NCBI RefSeq assembly: GCF_003219795.1 | Contig: NZ_QJVC01000001.1 | Span: 310,001 to 374,000 of the forward strand | Direction of reading: 5' to 3' | DNA from: Arthrobacter psychrolactophilus | GTDB taxonomy: Bacteria > Actinomycetota > Actinomycetes > Actinomycetales > Micrococcaceae | Length of the DNA stretch: 64,000 nt | In this document: positions 50,671 through 59,188 of the stretch, piece after piece | Layout: every line of letters begins with the position of its first letter | How positions within the stretch are numbered: the first letter of the stretch is position 1 | Translations under genes and position numbers: made by a program | Notes under the pieces: generated by a model | What the model saw: only the letters and a program-made list of their open reading frames with translations | Told to the model about the DNA's origin: nothing | Database searches by the model: none

Positions 50671-52086
50671 TTGGCTACTTTGAGCGCTCCTCGCCCGTTC
50701 CGCGTCGCCATTATTGGTTCGGGACCGGCAGGTATTTATGCTGCGGACATTTTGACTAAGTCGCAGGAGGTTGCTGAGGGCGAAGTTCAGGTCAGCATTG
50801 ACCTTTTTGAATCGCTACCAGCGCCCTACGGCCTCATTCGTTACGGTGTTGCCCCCGATCATCCTCGGATCAAGGGCATCATGAATGCCCTCCATAAGGT
50901 CTTGGACCGGGGAGACATCCGCTTCTTTGGCAATGTTAGTTATGGTCGCGACGTGACGTTGGCCGAGCTGAGGTCGTTTTACGACGCCATTATCTTTGCC
51001 ACAGGCGCCACCAAGGATGCCGCGCTGAATATCCCCGGCATTGAGCTGGAAGGGTCGTTCGGCGGCGCCGATTTCGTCTCCTGGTATGACGGCCACCCTG
51101 ATGTTCCCCGAGATTGGCCGCTGAGCGCCAAAGACATTGCTGTCATTGGCAACGGCAATGTCGCCTTGGACGTGGCACGGGTGTTGTCCAAGCATGCTGA
51201 CGAGCTCCTGAGCACCGAGATCCCTGAGAACGTGTACACAGCGCTGAAGGACTCGGCCGTCACGGATGTGCACGTCTTTGGTCGCCGCGGGCCAGCCCAG
51301 GTGAAATTCACGCCTCTTGAACTGCGAGAACTTTCCCATTCCCGCGACGTCGACATTGTCCTGTACGAGGAGGATTTCGACTTCGATGAGGCCTCGGATC
51401 TTGCCATCAAGAGCAACAACCAGGTCAAAATCATGGTCAATACGCTGACTAACTGGCTCGTGGAGCAGGACGATGAGGCAGATCATGAACCCGCCTCCCG
51501 CCGCCTGCATCTGCATTTCCTCCATACCCCGGTGGAGATTACGGGCACCGACGGCCACGTGTCCGGGATTCGGTTTGAGCGCAATGAGCTCGATGGAACA
51601 GGCAATGTGCGTGGCACGGGGGAGTTCATCGACTATCCCGTGCAGGCGGTGTACCGGGCGGTGGGGTATCTCGGCTCGGAGCTGCCCGAGCTCGCCTTTG
51701 ACTCTCGCCGCGGGGTGATCCCCAACGACGGCGGACGAGTCTTAGATGGCGACGGCCAGCAGGTGCCGGGATTGTATGCGACGGGGTGGATCAAGCGCGG
51801 ACCGGTGGGACTGATCGGTCATACCAAGGGTGATGCCCTGGAAACCATTGGTTGCCTCCTCGAAGATCGGAGCAGCCTTCCCATCGCCGAGCGGCCGGGC
51901 GAAAACGAAATTGTGGACCTGCTGACCTCACGCGGTGTTGAGTTCACCAGCTGGGAAGGATGGAACAAGCTAGATGCCCATGAAAAGCATCTGGGAGAAA
52001 GTTATGTACCGGCCCCCGGCGTGGACGTAGTTCGTGAGCGCATCAAAGTTGTCGGCCGCGATGAAATGGTAAATATCTCCAGATGA
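50671..52086 (+). CDS. fprA: Ferredoxin-NADP+ reductase FprA (copy 2)
   Basis: A 471-residue adrenodoxin-reductase-type flavoprotein, colinear with the copy at 39141 and identical over long stretches (APYGLIRYGVAPDHPRIKGI; IAVIGNGNVALDVARVLSKHA). FAD loop VAIIGSGPAGIYAADILT; GRRGPAQVKFTPLELREL motif. The TTG start at 50671 is preferred: GGAAGGA lies nine bases upstream, and the encoded start (MATLSAPRPFR) matches the position of copy 1 better than ATG 50638 or the longer 50605 frame. Its partner ferredoxin and operon are not evident; the gene stands alone. Confidence 0.93.
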   Translation: MATLSAPRPFRVAIIGSGPAGIYAADILTKSQEVAEGEVQVSIDLFESLPAPYGLIRYGVAPDHPRIKGIMNALHKVLDRGDIRFFGNVSYGRDVTLAELRSFYDAIIFATGATKDAALNIPGIELEGSFGGADFVSWYDGHPDVPRDWPLSAKDIAVIGNGNVALDVARVLSKHADELLSTEIPENVYTALKDSAVTDVHVFGRRGPAQVKFTPLELRELSHSRDVDIVLYEEDFDFDEASDLAIKSNNQVKIMVNTLTNWLVEQDDEADHEPASRRLHLHFLHTPVEITGTDGHVSGIRFERNELDGTGNVRGTGEFIDYPVQAVYRAVGYLGSELPELAFDSRRGVIPNDGGRVLDGDGQQVPGLYATGWIKRGPVGLIGHTKGDALETIGCLLEDRSSLPIAERPGENEIVDLLTSRGVEFTSWEGWNKLDAHEKHLGESYVPAPGVDVVRERIKVVGRDEMVNISR

Positions 52087-52183
52087 TCAGGAGCAAACCA
52101 CTGCGGTGAATCACGCTCCAAACGGTTCTGTGACGGAAAATTACAAGACTGTCGTCTCAACATGCGAGATCAAATCTTTAAAA

Positions 52184-52210
52184 TACAATAATTCTGATAG
52201 CGCTAGCTAT
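52184..52210 (+). promoter_or_regulatory. AT-rich promoter region of the amino-acid permease
   Basis: TACAAT at 52184-52189 is a good -10 hexamer, followed by ATAGC-GCTA-GCTAT at 52197-52210 (5-4-5 inverted arms). The 165-base intergenic region is markedly richer in A/T than its surroundings. A ribosome site (TGAGGA) lies 15 bases before the start. Confidence 0.4.
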
Positions 52211-52250
52211 TGTTGGTGGGTTCAAAAAACCTGAGGATTAAGCGATTTCC

Positions 52251-53759
52251 ATGAACCTATTCAGAACCAAATCCATCGAGAGTTCCCTAGCTGACGCTCA
52301 AGAACCAGGTCGTGGTCTTAAACGATCTTTGACGACGTGGGATCTGATGATCATGGGCGTCGCGGTTGCCGTCGGCGCCGGGATCTTCTCGGTCGGCGCC
52401 AATGCTGCTGCCAACCATTCCGGACCTGCCGTGTCCATTTCCTTTATTCTGGCCGCGATAACGTGTGCTCTGGCGATCATGTGTTATGCAGAATTTGCCA
52501 CAGCCATCCCCGTCGCGGGCAGCGCTTACGTCTTCACGTATGCCACCGTGGGTGAACTCTTGGCGTGGATCATTGGCTGGAATCTGATTCTGGAATTGCT
52601 CATGGCCGGATCTGTCATCGCGAAATATTGGGGCATCTACCTCAGTAACTTCTTCGAAGCCGTGAATATACCTGTTCCGTCCAGCTTCGAGGTTGGGCCC
52701 ATCACCGTTTTCTGGGGCCCGCTGGTTGTCGTGGCAGTCTTCACCTTCGTGTTGGTCATGGGTACGAAGCTCGCGGCGCGCATCAACAACGTCTTCACGC
52801 TGATCAAGATCGGCATCGTACTCTTCGTCATTGTTGTTGGCTTCTTCTACGTCAAGGCAGAGAACTACACCCCGTTCGTTCCCCCGTCTCAGCCGGCACC
52901 TGCCACGGAGTCCTCGTGGCAGCTGCAGCCCTTCCTGTCCTTGATGACAGGTGCCGAGCCGTCCATGTATGGATTCGCCGGAATCATCTCGGGCGCCGCA
53001 CTGGTCTTCTTCGCGTTTATTGGTTTCGATGTGGTCGCCACAAGCGCCGAGGAAGTCAAAAACCCGGCAAAGACCTTACCTCGCGGCATCTTTGCCGGTC
53101 TGGCCGTTGTCACCGTGCTGTACATCCTCGTGACCTTGGCGGTGACGGGCATGGTCTCCTACTCTGATCTGGCCAAGGCCGAAGATCCCTCGCTCTCGAC
53201 CGCCTTCTCGTTGGTGGGCGCAGACTGGGCCGTCGTCATCATTTCCTTGGGATCCCTGATTGGTTTGACCACAGTGATCATGGTTCTGCTCATGGGTTTG
53301 GCCCGTGTCATGATGGCCATGAGTCGCGATGGCTTGCTCCCGCGTGGACTGAGCAAGACCTCAGAAAAGCACGCAACGCCTGCTCGCACCCAGATTCTCA
53401 GCGGTGTCCTTGTTGGTCTCCTGGCTGGCTTCACCCCGGTGGAAGTACTCAGCGAGATGATCAACATTGGAACCTTGAGCGCCTTTGTCATGGTGAGCAT
53501 TGGCATCCTGGTGCTGCGCCGTAAGCGGCCCGACCTCAAGCCGGCCTTCCGCGTTCCCTTCGGCCCGGTGATCCCCATTGCTTCGGCACTGTTGTGCATC
53601 TACTTGATGCTGAACCTAGCCACACTGACCTGGGTATTCTTCGCCATCTGGATGGCTGTCGGCCTAGCGTTTTACTTCAGCTACGGACACTGGAACTCAC
53701 GCCTACGCAGGGAAGAAGCCGCCGGTCTGGCAACCTCGGTGCCCAGCAACCTGACGTAG
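52251..53759 (+). CDS. APC-family amino-acid permease
   Basis: A 502-residue permease with about 12-14 hydrophobic helices. The APC signature region LKRSLTTWDLMIMGVAVAVGAGIFSVGANAA (G-x-G-I-F) opens the core, followed by AIPVAGSAYVFTYATVGELLAWIIGWNLILELLM and FIGFDVVATSAEEVKNPAKTLPRGI (cationic-amino-acid-transporter-like). It probably imports amino acids by proton symport. Substrate unknown; the CAT-like sequence suggests cationic amino acids. It is monocistronic. Confidence 0.92.
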   Translation: MNLFRTKSIESSLADAQEPGRGLKRSLTTWDLMIMGVAVAVGAGIFSVGANAAANHSGPAVSISFILAAITCALAIMCYAEFATAIPVAGSAYVFTYATVGELLAWIIGWNLILELLMAGSVIAKYWGIYLSNFFEAVNIPVPSSFEVGPITVFWGPLVVVAVFTFVLVMGTKLAARINNVFTLIKIGIVLFVIVVGFFYVKAENYTPFVPPSQPAPATESSWQLQPFLSLMTGAEPSMYGFAGIISGAALVFFAFIGFDVVATSAEEVKNPAKTLPRGIFAGLAVVTVLYILVTLAVTGMVSYSDLAKAEDPSLSTAFSLVGADWAVVIISLGSLIGLTTVIMVLLMGLARVMMAMSRDGLLPRGLSKTSEKHATPARTQILSGVLVGLLAGFTPVEVLSEMINIGTLSAFVMVSIGILVLRRKRPDLKPAFRVPFGPVIPIASALLCIYLMLNLATLTWVFFAIWMAVGLAFYFSYGHWNSRLRREEAAGLATSVPSNLT

Positions 53760-53777
53760 GGGCAAGTGGTTCCCGCG

Positions 53778-53790
53778 TACGCTGGGAGTC
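53778..53790 (+). promoter_or_regulatory. Leaderless -10 element for the MpaB-like gene
   Basis: TACGCT at 53778-53783, then 7 bases to the ATG at 53791. The hexamer is identical to that of the sulfite reductase promoter. Confidence 0.45.
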
Positions 53791-54591
53791 ATGAAGCATG
53801 AACACAATGGTGACGCCAAGGCATCGATGACCTTGGCTGATGTGGCCCCGGAAGCAGTCCTGTTGGCAGGTGCGGGCAGGGCAATCTTGTTGCAACTGGC
53901 CAACCCGCCCGTGGGTTATGGGGTTGCGGAGCATTCGAGCTTTTCGGTGGATCCCTTGCGGCGCCTGCACGGAACGTTGAGCTATATCTATGCCCTGAGC
54001 AATGGAACGCCGGCACAGCGAAAGAGCATTCGCCGCTATGTTCAGAATGCCCATCGTCCGGTGAAGTCCAGCGGATCCGCCACAACCCCGGCCTATAGCG
54101 CCGCAGATCCACAGCAGCAACTGTGGGTTGCGGCAACTCTGTACGATTCGGCCGCGCAAAGCTACGAACGAGTCTTTCCGGCTTTGTCGGATGCTGACGC
54201 GGAGTCGATTTATCAAAGCTATGCCATTCTTGGCACAGCCCTTGGCATGCCTGCCGCACTCTGGCCCGCCTCACGAGCGGACTTCGCCAGCTACTGGAGC
54301 TCACAACTTGCCCACCTGACGGTAGATGAAACCGTCAAGGGGGTGGCCGCGGAGCTATTGACCGCCAAAAATGCGCCCCTGTGGGTCAAGATTCTCATGC
54401 CACTGGCTCGCTTCCTGACGGCAGGGCTATTGCCGCCTGCGGTACGCGATCTCTACGGCTTTCCGTGGACTCCCCGCAAGGAGCGAATATTGAACATCCT
54501 CTTCGGCATCGTCTCGGTGCTTGTTCGCATCACCCCTTTCAAGATCCGCAGCGCCCCTATGCGTTACTACCTGCGTCGTATCCCCGAATAG
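53791..54591 (+). CDS. DUF2236 (MpaB/rubber-oxygenase-type) family protein
   Basis: A 266-residue protein of the ER-bound oxygenase mpaB/latex-clearing-protein domain family. Hallmarks: LLAGAGRAILLQLANPPVGYGVAEHSSF, RLHGTLSYIYALSNGTPAQR, DPQQQLWVAATLYDSAAQSYERVF and LPPAVRDLYGFPWTPRKERIL. Family members bind heme b and some oxidise lipids or polyisoprenes, but most bacterial ones are uncharacterised. It may be leaderless. It is convergent with the DUF2461 gene, five bases apart. Confidence 0.88.
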   Translation: MKHEHNGDAKASMTLADVAPEAVLLAGAGRAILLQLANPPVGYGVAEHSSFSVDPLRRLHGTLSYIYALSNGTPAQRKSIRRYVQNAHRPVKSSGSATTPAYSAADPQQQLWVAATLYDSAAQSYERVFPALSDADAESIYQSYAILGTALGMPAALWPASRADFASYWSSQLAHLTVDETVKGVAAELLTAKNAPLWVKILMPLARFLTAGLLPPAVRDLYGFPWTPRKERILNILFGIVSVLVRITPFKIRSAPMRYYLRRIPE

Positions 54592-54596
54592 CGGCG

Positions 54597-55232
54597 TCAC
54601 GGAGCCGCATAGCGAGTAATCCACCCGATGAGCGGACGCAGCTGTTCCCAGTAGTTGGCGATACGTTCCTGAGCGGCCCTTGTTGAGAGCCACTCAGGAC
54701 GCCCCAAAGTCAGGGAAGCGCTCAGTGTCTTGTATTTGAGCAGTTCCTGCCGCGGGTGGTCCTTGGGGAATCCGCGCGGAACCGTTTTGAGTTTTTGTCC
54801 CTCAATCGTGAACCCGGCAGCAAGCAACTCGGCAAGAATAGCCTCGACGGCCTTACCGCTTCCGGAAGCGTCGACGGCTGCCCGGAAGCGCGACAGCTGA
54901 GCCGGGGCGGTGGAGTGAAAGCCGCCGCCCAGAAGTAGCCCGTCTGCGCTGACTTGCAGATAAAAGCCCACTCCCTCGAAGGTAGAGACAAACATGCCCT
55001 GCGCGGTCTTATATGGCTCCGCTGCGGAAGATAATCGCATATCCCGGTAGGGCCGGAAGAGCTTCCCGGGTCCAAAATGAGGTTCCAGTCCGCTCAGGAG
55101 AGCCGTCAGCGGTAGCCGCACAGCGCCGTCGTACTCGTCTTTATGCTCCAGCCACCACTGGCGATTGTTGTTGGCCTCGAGGCGTTCGTAAAAGTCCAAG
55201 GCCGCCACGGGAATGCCGTCGAAAGTGTCCAT
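54597..55232 (-). CDS. DUF2461 domain-containing protein
   Basis: A 211-residue protein of the DUF2461 (TIGR02453) family, recognised from FYERLEANNNRQWWLEHKDEYDGAV, LFRPYRDMRLSSAAEPYKTAQGMFV and GFYLQVSADGLLLGGGFHST. No enzymatic activity is established for the family. It is monocistronic and on the opposite strand to its neighbours. Confidence 0.9.
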   Translation of the reverse strand: MDTFDGIPVAALDFYERLEANNNRQWWLEHKDEYDGAVRLPLTALLSGLEPHFGPGKLFRPYRDMRLSSAAEPYKTAQGMFVSTFEGVGFYLQVSADGLLLGGGFHSTAPAQLSRFRAAVDASGSGKAVEAILAELLAAGFTIEGQKLKTVPRGFPKDHPRQELLKYKTLSASLTLGRPEWLSTRAAQERIANYWEQLRPLIGWITRYAAP

Positions 55233-55343
55233 GTCTCTGATGCTAGGGGCAGTCGCGAGGGGCCACCAGAGTTCAGCGGCGAACTGTGGGGAGTACCCCT
55301 AGGCAGAGGTGCTGGGGAGGAGTGAAAAGAAGTGGACAGCTAA

Positions 55344-55373
55344 CTGGACTAAGTCCAGAAAAGCTGTAATTAT
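55344..55373 (+). promoter_or_regulatory. Fur-family promoter with 7-1-7 palindromic operator
   Basis: CTGGACTAAGTCCAG at 55344-55358 is a perfect 7-1-7 palindrome, the usual geometry of Fur/PerR boxes. Its left half is also the -35 (CTGGAC), 17 bases before a TAATTA -10 at 55367-55372. The ATG at 55380 follows 7 bases later, so the transcript is near-leaderless and repression by occlusion is expected. Confidence 0.6.
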
Positions 55374-55379
55374 GGTCGT

Positions 55380-55847
55380 ATGGTTAACGAACAAAAACTC
55401 GAGGACATGTTGCGGGCAGTGTCACTGCGTGTCACGCGCCCTCGTGTTGCTGTTCTTGACGCAGTGATGTCGGCGCCGCATGCCGACGCCGACACCATCA
55501 TTGGGACCGTTCGTTCCGAGTTGGGCAGCGTGTCTAAACAAGCTGTCTATGACGTACTCGCGGCCCTCGTTGCGGCCGGGCTGGTGCGGCGGATAGAACC
55601 GCAGGGCTCTCCGGCACGCTTTGAAACACGCGTGGGAGACAACCACCATCATGTGGTGTGCCGGCACTGTGGAGACATTGCAGACGTAGACTGCGCCCTA
55701 GGTGAAGCTCCCTGTTTGCATGCCTCGAACAGCCACGGTTTCAGCATTGATGAGGCCGAGGTTATCTACTGGGGTACCTGTCCTGACTGCGCTGCCAAAA
55801 GACTTCTCACTGAACAAGATTCGACTATCACTAGGAGCGATAAGTAA
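55380..55847 (+). CDS. Fur/PerR-family metal-dependent repressor
   Basis: A 155-residue Fur-superfamily regulator. Winged-helix region: [57 protein letters not shown]. Regulatory-metal region: [10 protein letters not shown] (H89-H91, C94, C97), and the second structural zinc pair C134/C137 in TCPDC. Linked to catalase two bases downstream, it is most likely a peroxide- or iron-sensing repressor (FurA/PerR/CatR type). It has a self-regulatory palindrome on its -35. Confidence 0.94.
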   Translation: MVNEQKLEDMLRAVSLRVTRPRVAVLDAVMSAPHADADTIIGTVRSELGSVSKQAVYDVLAALVAAGLVRRIEPQGSPARFETRVGDNHHHVVCRHCGDIADVDCALGEAPCLHASNSHGFSIDEAEVIYWGTCPDCAAKRLLTEQDSTITRSDK

Positions 55848-55849
55848 AG

Positions 55850-57316
55850 ATGACTATCGAAAACACCGCGCCGCTGACAACAGCTGCAGGCGCACCGGTC
55901 GCCAACAACCAGGACAGCCTCACGGCAGGTCCCCGCGGACCGATGCTGCTGCAGGACGTATGGTTCCTGGAGAAGCTGGCCCACTTTAGCCGCGAAGTAA
56001 TCCCCGAGCGTCGTATGCACGCCAAGGGCTCCGGCGCCTTCGGTACCTTCACGGTCACCAACGACATCACCAAGTACACCAAGGCAGACATCTTCTCCGA
56101 GGTGGGCAAGCAGACCGAGCTCTTCACCCGCTTCTCCACGGTGGCCGGCGAACGCGGCGCTGCCGACGCCGAGCGCGACATCCGCGGCTTCTCCGTGAAG
56201 TTCTACACCAACGAAGGTAACTGGGACCTGGTCGGTAACAACACCCCCGTATTCTTCTTCCGTGACGGCTTGAAGTTCCCCGACCTGAACCGCGCCGTCA
56301 AGCGCGATCCGCGCACCAACCTGCGCAGCGCCGAGAACAACTGGGACTTCTGGACCAACCTCCCCGAGTCCCTGCACCAGGTCACCATTGTCATGTCTGA
56401 CCGTGGCATCCCCGACGGCTACCGTCACATGCACGGCTTCGGCTCGCACACCTTCTCCCTCATCAACGCAGCGGGCGAGCGTTTCTGGGTCAAGTTCCAC
56501 CACGTGACCCAGCAGGGCATCAAGAACCTGACGGACGAAGAAGCCGGCGCAGTCGTTGCCGCTGACCGCGAGTCCAGCCAGCGCGATCTCTTCGACGCGA
56601 TCGAGAACGGTGACTTCCCGAAGTGGAAGCTCATGGTTCAGGTCATGCCCGAGGCCGACGCCGAGACGTACAAGTACCACCCGTTTGACCTCACCAAGGT
56701 CTGGTCCAAGAAGGACTACCCGCTCATCGAGGTTGGCGAGTGGGAACTGAACCGCAACGCCGAGAACTACTTCGCCGACGTTGAGCAGTCTGCCTTCTCA
56801 CCGGCCAATGTGGTCCCCGGCATCAGCTTCTCCCCGGACCGCATGCTGCAGGCTCGCCTGTTCTCCTACGGCGATGCTGCCCGTTACCGTCTCGGTGTGA
56901 ACCACCACCAGATCCCGGTGAACGCGCCCAAGAACGCCGTCAACACCTACCACCGCGATGGCCAGGGCCGTGTTGATGGCAACCAGGGCCGCACCCCCGG
57001 CATCGAGCCGAACTCCTACGGCCGCTGGCCGGAGCAGCCGGCCTACGCCGATCCGGCACAGGCTATCGGCGCTGTCGCGGACCGTTTCAATTACCGCGAA
57101 GATGATGCCAACTACTTTGAGCAGCCTGGCATCTTGTTCCGCGAGAAGATGAACGACGCACAGCGCCAGGTGCTCTTCGAGAACACCGCCCGCGCCATCG
57201 ATGGAGCCTCCCAGGCCACCATCGAGCGTCACATCTACAACTGCACCCAGGCCGATCCGGCGTACGGCGCAGGTGTGCGTGCGGCCATTGAGGCTCACCA
57301 GGCGTCCAAGGCTTAG
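55850..57316 (+). CDS. katA: Monofunctional heme catalase
   Basis: A 488-residue clade-3 catalase. Active-site His57 ([14 protein letters not shown]), the distal Asn at about 130 ([12 protein letters not shown]) and the proximal heme Tyr in [24 protein letters not shown] are all present. The length is that of small-subunit catalases. It decomposes H2O2 in the cytoplasm. It is in an operon with the Fur-family gene two bases upstream, implying peroxide-induced expression. AGGAG lies about 12 bases before the ATG. A long hairpin terminator follows. Confidence 0.97.
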   Translation: MTIENTAPLTTAAGAPVANNQDSLTAGPRGPMLLQDVWFLEKLAHFSREVIPERRMHAKGSGAFGTFTVTNDITKYTKADIFSEVGKQTELFTRFSTVAGERGAADAERDIRGFSVKFYTNEGNWDLVGNNTPVFFFRDGLKFPDLNRAVKRDPRTNLRSAENNWDFWTNLPESLHQVTIVMSDRGIPDGYRHMHGFGSHTFSLINAAGERFWVKFHHVTQQGIKNLTDEEAGAVVAADRESSQRDLFDAIENGDFPKWKLMVQVMPEADAETYKYHPFDLTKVWSKKDYPLIEVGEWELNRNAENYFADVEQSAFSPANVVPGISFSPDRMLQARLFSYGDAARYRLGVNHHQIPVNAPKNAVNTYHRDGQGRVDGNQGRTPGIEPNSYGRWPEQPAYADPAQAIGAVADRFNYREDDANYFEQPGILFREKMNDAQRQVLFENTARAIDGASQATIERHIYNCTQADPAYGAGVRAAIEAHQASKA

Positions 57317-57331
57317 TCCTTAGAGTCCACT

Positions 57332-57385
57332 GACGACTGCGGCACGTGCCTTTCGCTTTTCGCGAGAGGCACGTGCCGCCGTCGT
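57332..57385. terminator. Long hairpin between katA and the ankyrin gene
   Basis: GCGGCACGTGCCT and AGGCACGTGCCGC arms pair around an inner TCGC/GCGA stem and a TTTTC loop, extended by outer GACGAC/GTCGTT pairing with one bulge on each side. It is shared by the convergent katA and ankyrin genes and probably terminates both. Confidence 0.8.
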
Positions 57386-57397
57386 TCTTGTTAAAAG

Positions 57398-57784
57398 TTA
57401 TCCGAGCAGGTGCTCGCGGCCAAACATGGCGGCAGCGGCGCGGGCGGAGGGAGTTCCGGCGTCGAGGTCGGCTCCGGCGGCCACGAGGAGCAGGGAGACC
57501 TCATCCTCGCCCTTGAACAAGGCGCCGGCGAGGGGCGACTGATCGCGCTCGTTGCGGATGTTGACGTTGGCGCCCCGGCCAATCAGCCAGGACACCGTCT
57601 CGGCTTGGCCCTTGTAGGCGGCGAGCATCAACAGGATGTTCCCTGTGGCGTCCTGGACGTCGATGTCCAGGCCGTGGTCGAGGAATTCGGCGAGCTCGGA
57701 GGTCTTGCCGTCGCGTGCCAGATCCATGGCGAGGGCGACGACCTTGGCGGTCTGTTCTGCGGAGAGGGAAGAATCGTGGGTCAT
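57398..57784 (-). CDS. Ankyrin-repeat protein next to catalase
   Basis: A 128-residue protein of three to four ankyrin repeats: GKTSELAEFLDHGLDIDVQDATGNILLMLAAYKGQAETVSWLIGRGANVNIRNERDQSPLAGALFKGEDEVSLLLVAAGADLDAG. The long upstream frame to 58618 is antisense to the exporter and non-coding; ATG 57784 is the natural start, six bases after TACTGT. The convergent neighbour is katA. In Pseudomonas, AnkB next to KatB is needed for full catalase activity, so a similar catalase-assisting role is a plausible inference. Confidence 0.88.
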   Translation of the reverse strand: MTHDSSLSAEQTAKVVALAMDLARDGKTSELAEFLDHGLDIDVQDATGNILLMLAAYKGQAETVSWLIGRGANVNIRNERDQSPLAGALFKGEDEVSLLLVAAGADLDAGTPSARAAAAMFGREHLLG

Positions 57785-57796
57785 CTCTCCACAGTA
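57785..57796 (-). promoter_or_regulatory. Leaderless -10 element for the ankyrin gene
   Basis: TACTGT on the minus strand (57796 down to 57791), 6 bases before the ATG at 57784. GGAGAG lies in the spacer but too close to act as a normal ribosome site. Confidence 0.5.
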
Positions 57797-57826
57797 GGCG
57801 AAAGCGCCCGCTGATTCCTCCGCGAC

Positions 57827-57838
57827 TAGGCTGTGTAC
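57827..57838 (+). promoter_or_regulatory. Leaderless -10 element for the exporter gene
   Basis: TAGGCT at 57827-57832, 6 bases before GTG 57839. It argues against the GTG at 57833, which directly abuts the hexamer. Only 54 bases separate the two divergent start codons. Confidence 0.5.
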
Positions 57839-59119
57839 GTGCCAAAAATCCTTGCAGACATCACCCCGTTGAAAGAGAGCCCCGCATTTCGGCGGCTCTG
57901 GCTGGGCAACGGCCTCTCCTCGATCGGCACCCAGCTGACGGTTGTCGCGGTCAGCCTGGAGGTGTATCAACTCACGGGATCCACCCTGTCCGTCGGCATG
58001 CTGGGCTTGTTTGCCCTGGTTCCGCTGGTGATCGCCGGGCTGTATGGCGGTGCGATCGCGGACGCCCATGACCGTCGCACGGTGGCACTGGCCTCCTCCT
58101 CGGTGCTGTGGCTCGTGACGATTTGTATCGCGTTGCAGGCGTGGCTGGGGCTTGCCAATGCTGGGCTGTTGTACGGCCTGATCGCCGTGCAATCGGCGGC
58201 GGCCGGCGTCAACGGTTCGGCTCGTAGTGCCATTGTGCCGAGGCTGGTCAGGCCGGAACTGCTCCCGTCGGCGAATGCGCTGAGCATGATCGTCATGGGT
58301 CTGGGCACCACGATCGGGCCGCTGCTGGCCGGCATCCTCGTCTCCACGATTGGCTACGGCTGGACGTACACGGTCGACGTGCTCACGTTCACGGCCTCGC
58401 TCTGGGCCTTGTTCAAACTCCCGCCACTTCCGCCCTTGCCTCGTGCCGGTGGGGTGCAGCGCGCCGGATTCGCCTCGGTCCTGGAGGGCTTCGCCTTTCT
58501 CGGCAGCCGCAAAAATGTCCGCATGACCTTCCTGACGGATATGTGCGCCATGGTCTTTGCCCTGCCACGCGCCTTGCTTCCGGCCATCGGCGCGGTCTGG
58601 TTGGGCGGCGGGGAGCAAACCGCTGGCATTCTCCTCGCCTCGATCGCGGCCGGTTCCTTCCTCGGCGCCTTGTTCTCCGGCCCGCTCGGCGGCGTCCGAC
58701 GCCAGGGCCTCGCCGTGGTTTGGTCGATCACGCTGTGGGGTGCGGCCATTGTTGCGCTGGGCGGTTCTGTTTTGGCTGCTGGTCAGACGTCCGACGGCGG
58801 GACCTCACCTTGGATTGTTGGTGCGGTTGCCGCTTTAGTCGTGGCAGGCGTTGCGGACACCATCAGCTCCGTGTTCCGATCCACCATCTTGCAATCGGCA
58901 ACGCCTGACCATCTGCGGGGTCGCTTGCAGGGCATCTTTGTTGTGGTCGTGACAGGCGGGCCGCGGTTGGGAGATGTGTTTTCCGGATCCGTGGGCCAGT
59001 GGCGGGGGGAGGGATGGGCCGCCGTGATCGGAGGACTGCTCTGTATTGTGGCCGTCTGGTCCCTGGCCTTCTGGCAGCGCGGATTCCTGCGCTATGACGG
59101 ACGCCACCCGAAACCCTGA
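57839..59119 (+). CDS. MFS transporter (EntS-like exporter)
   Basis: A 426-residue MFS protein with about 12 helices, of the enterobactin-exporter-like class: PAFRRLWLGNGLSSIGTQLTVVAVSLEVYQLTGSTLSVGMLGLFALVPLVIAGLYGGAIADAHDRRTVAL near the N-terminus (motif A), SVFRSTILQSATPDHLRGRLQGIFVVVV in the second half. It may export a siderophore, drug or lipid-like compound; no siderophore genes are nearby. The C-terminal tail is basic (RYDGRHPKP). Confidence 0.92.
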   Translation: MPKILADITPLKESPAFRRLWLGNGLSSIGTQLTVVAVSLEVYQLTGSTLSVGMLGLFALVPLVIAGLYGGAIADAHDRRTVALASSSVLWLVTICIALQAWLGLANAGLLYGLIAVQSAAAGVNGSARSAIVPRLVRPELLPSANALSMIVMGLGTTIGPLLAGILVSTIGYGWTYTVDVLTFTASLWALFKLPPLPPLPRAGGVQRAGFASVLEGFAFLGSRKNVRMTFLTDMCAMVFALPRALLPAIGAVWLGGGEQTAGILLASIAAGSFLGALFSGPLGGVRRQGLAVVWSITLWGAAIVALGGSVLAAGQTSDGGTSPWIVGAVAALVVAGVADTISSVFRSTILQSATPDHLRGRLQGIFVVVVTGGPRLGDVFSGSVGQWRGEGWAAVIGGLLCIVAVWSLAFWQRGFLRYDGRHPKP

Positions 59120-59188
59120 GTGGGAACAACCCTGCTCACCCCGCACGTTATAGAGCTAAGCAGTTACATAGATAGAGGAGATGCGCCA

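Noticed and set aside
57785-58618. A long N-terminal extension of the ankyrin protein to 58618
   Set aside because: The extension is antisense to the exporter, rich in Arg/Gln/Gly, and the natural ATG at 57784 has a -10 hexamer at the usual distance.
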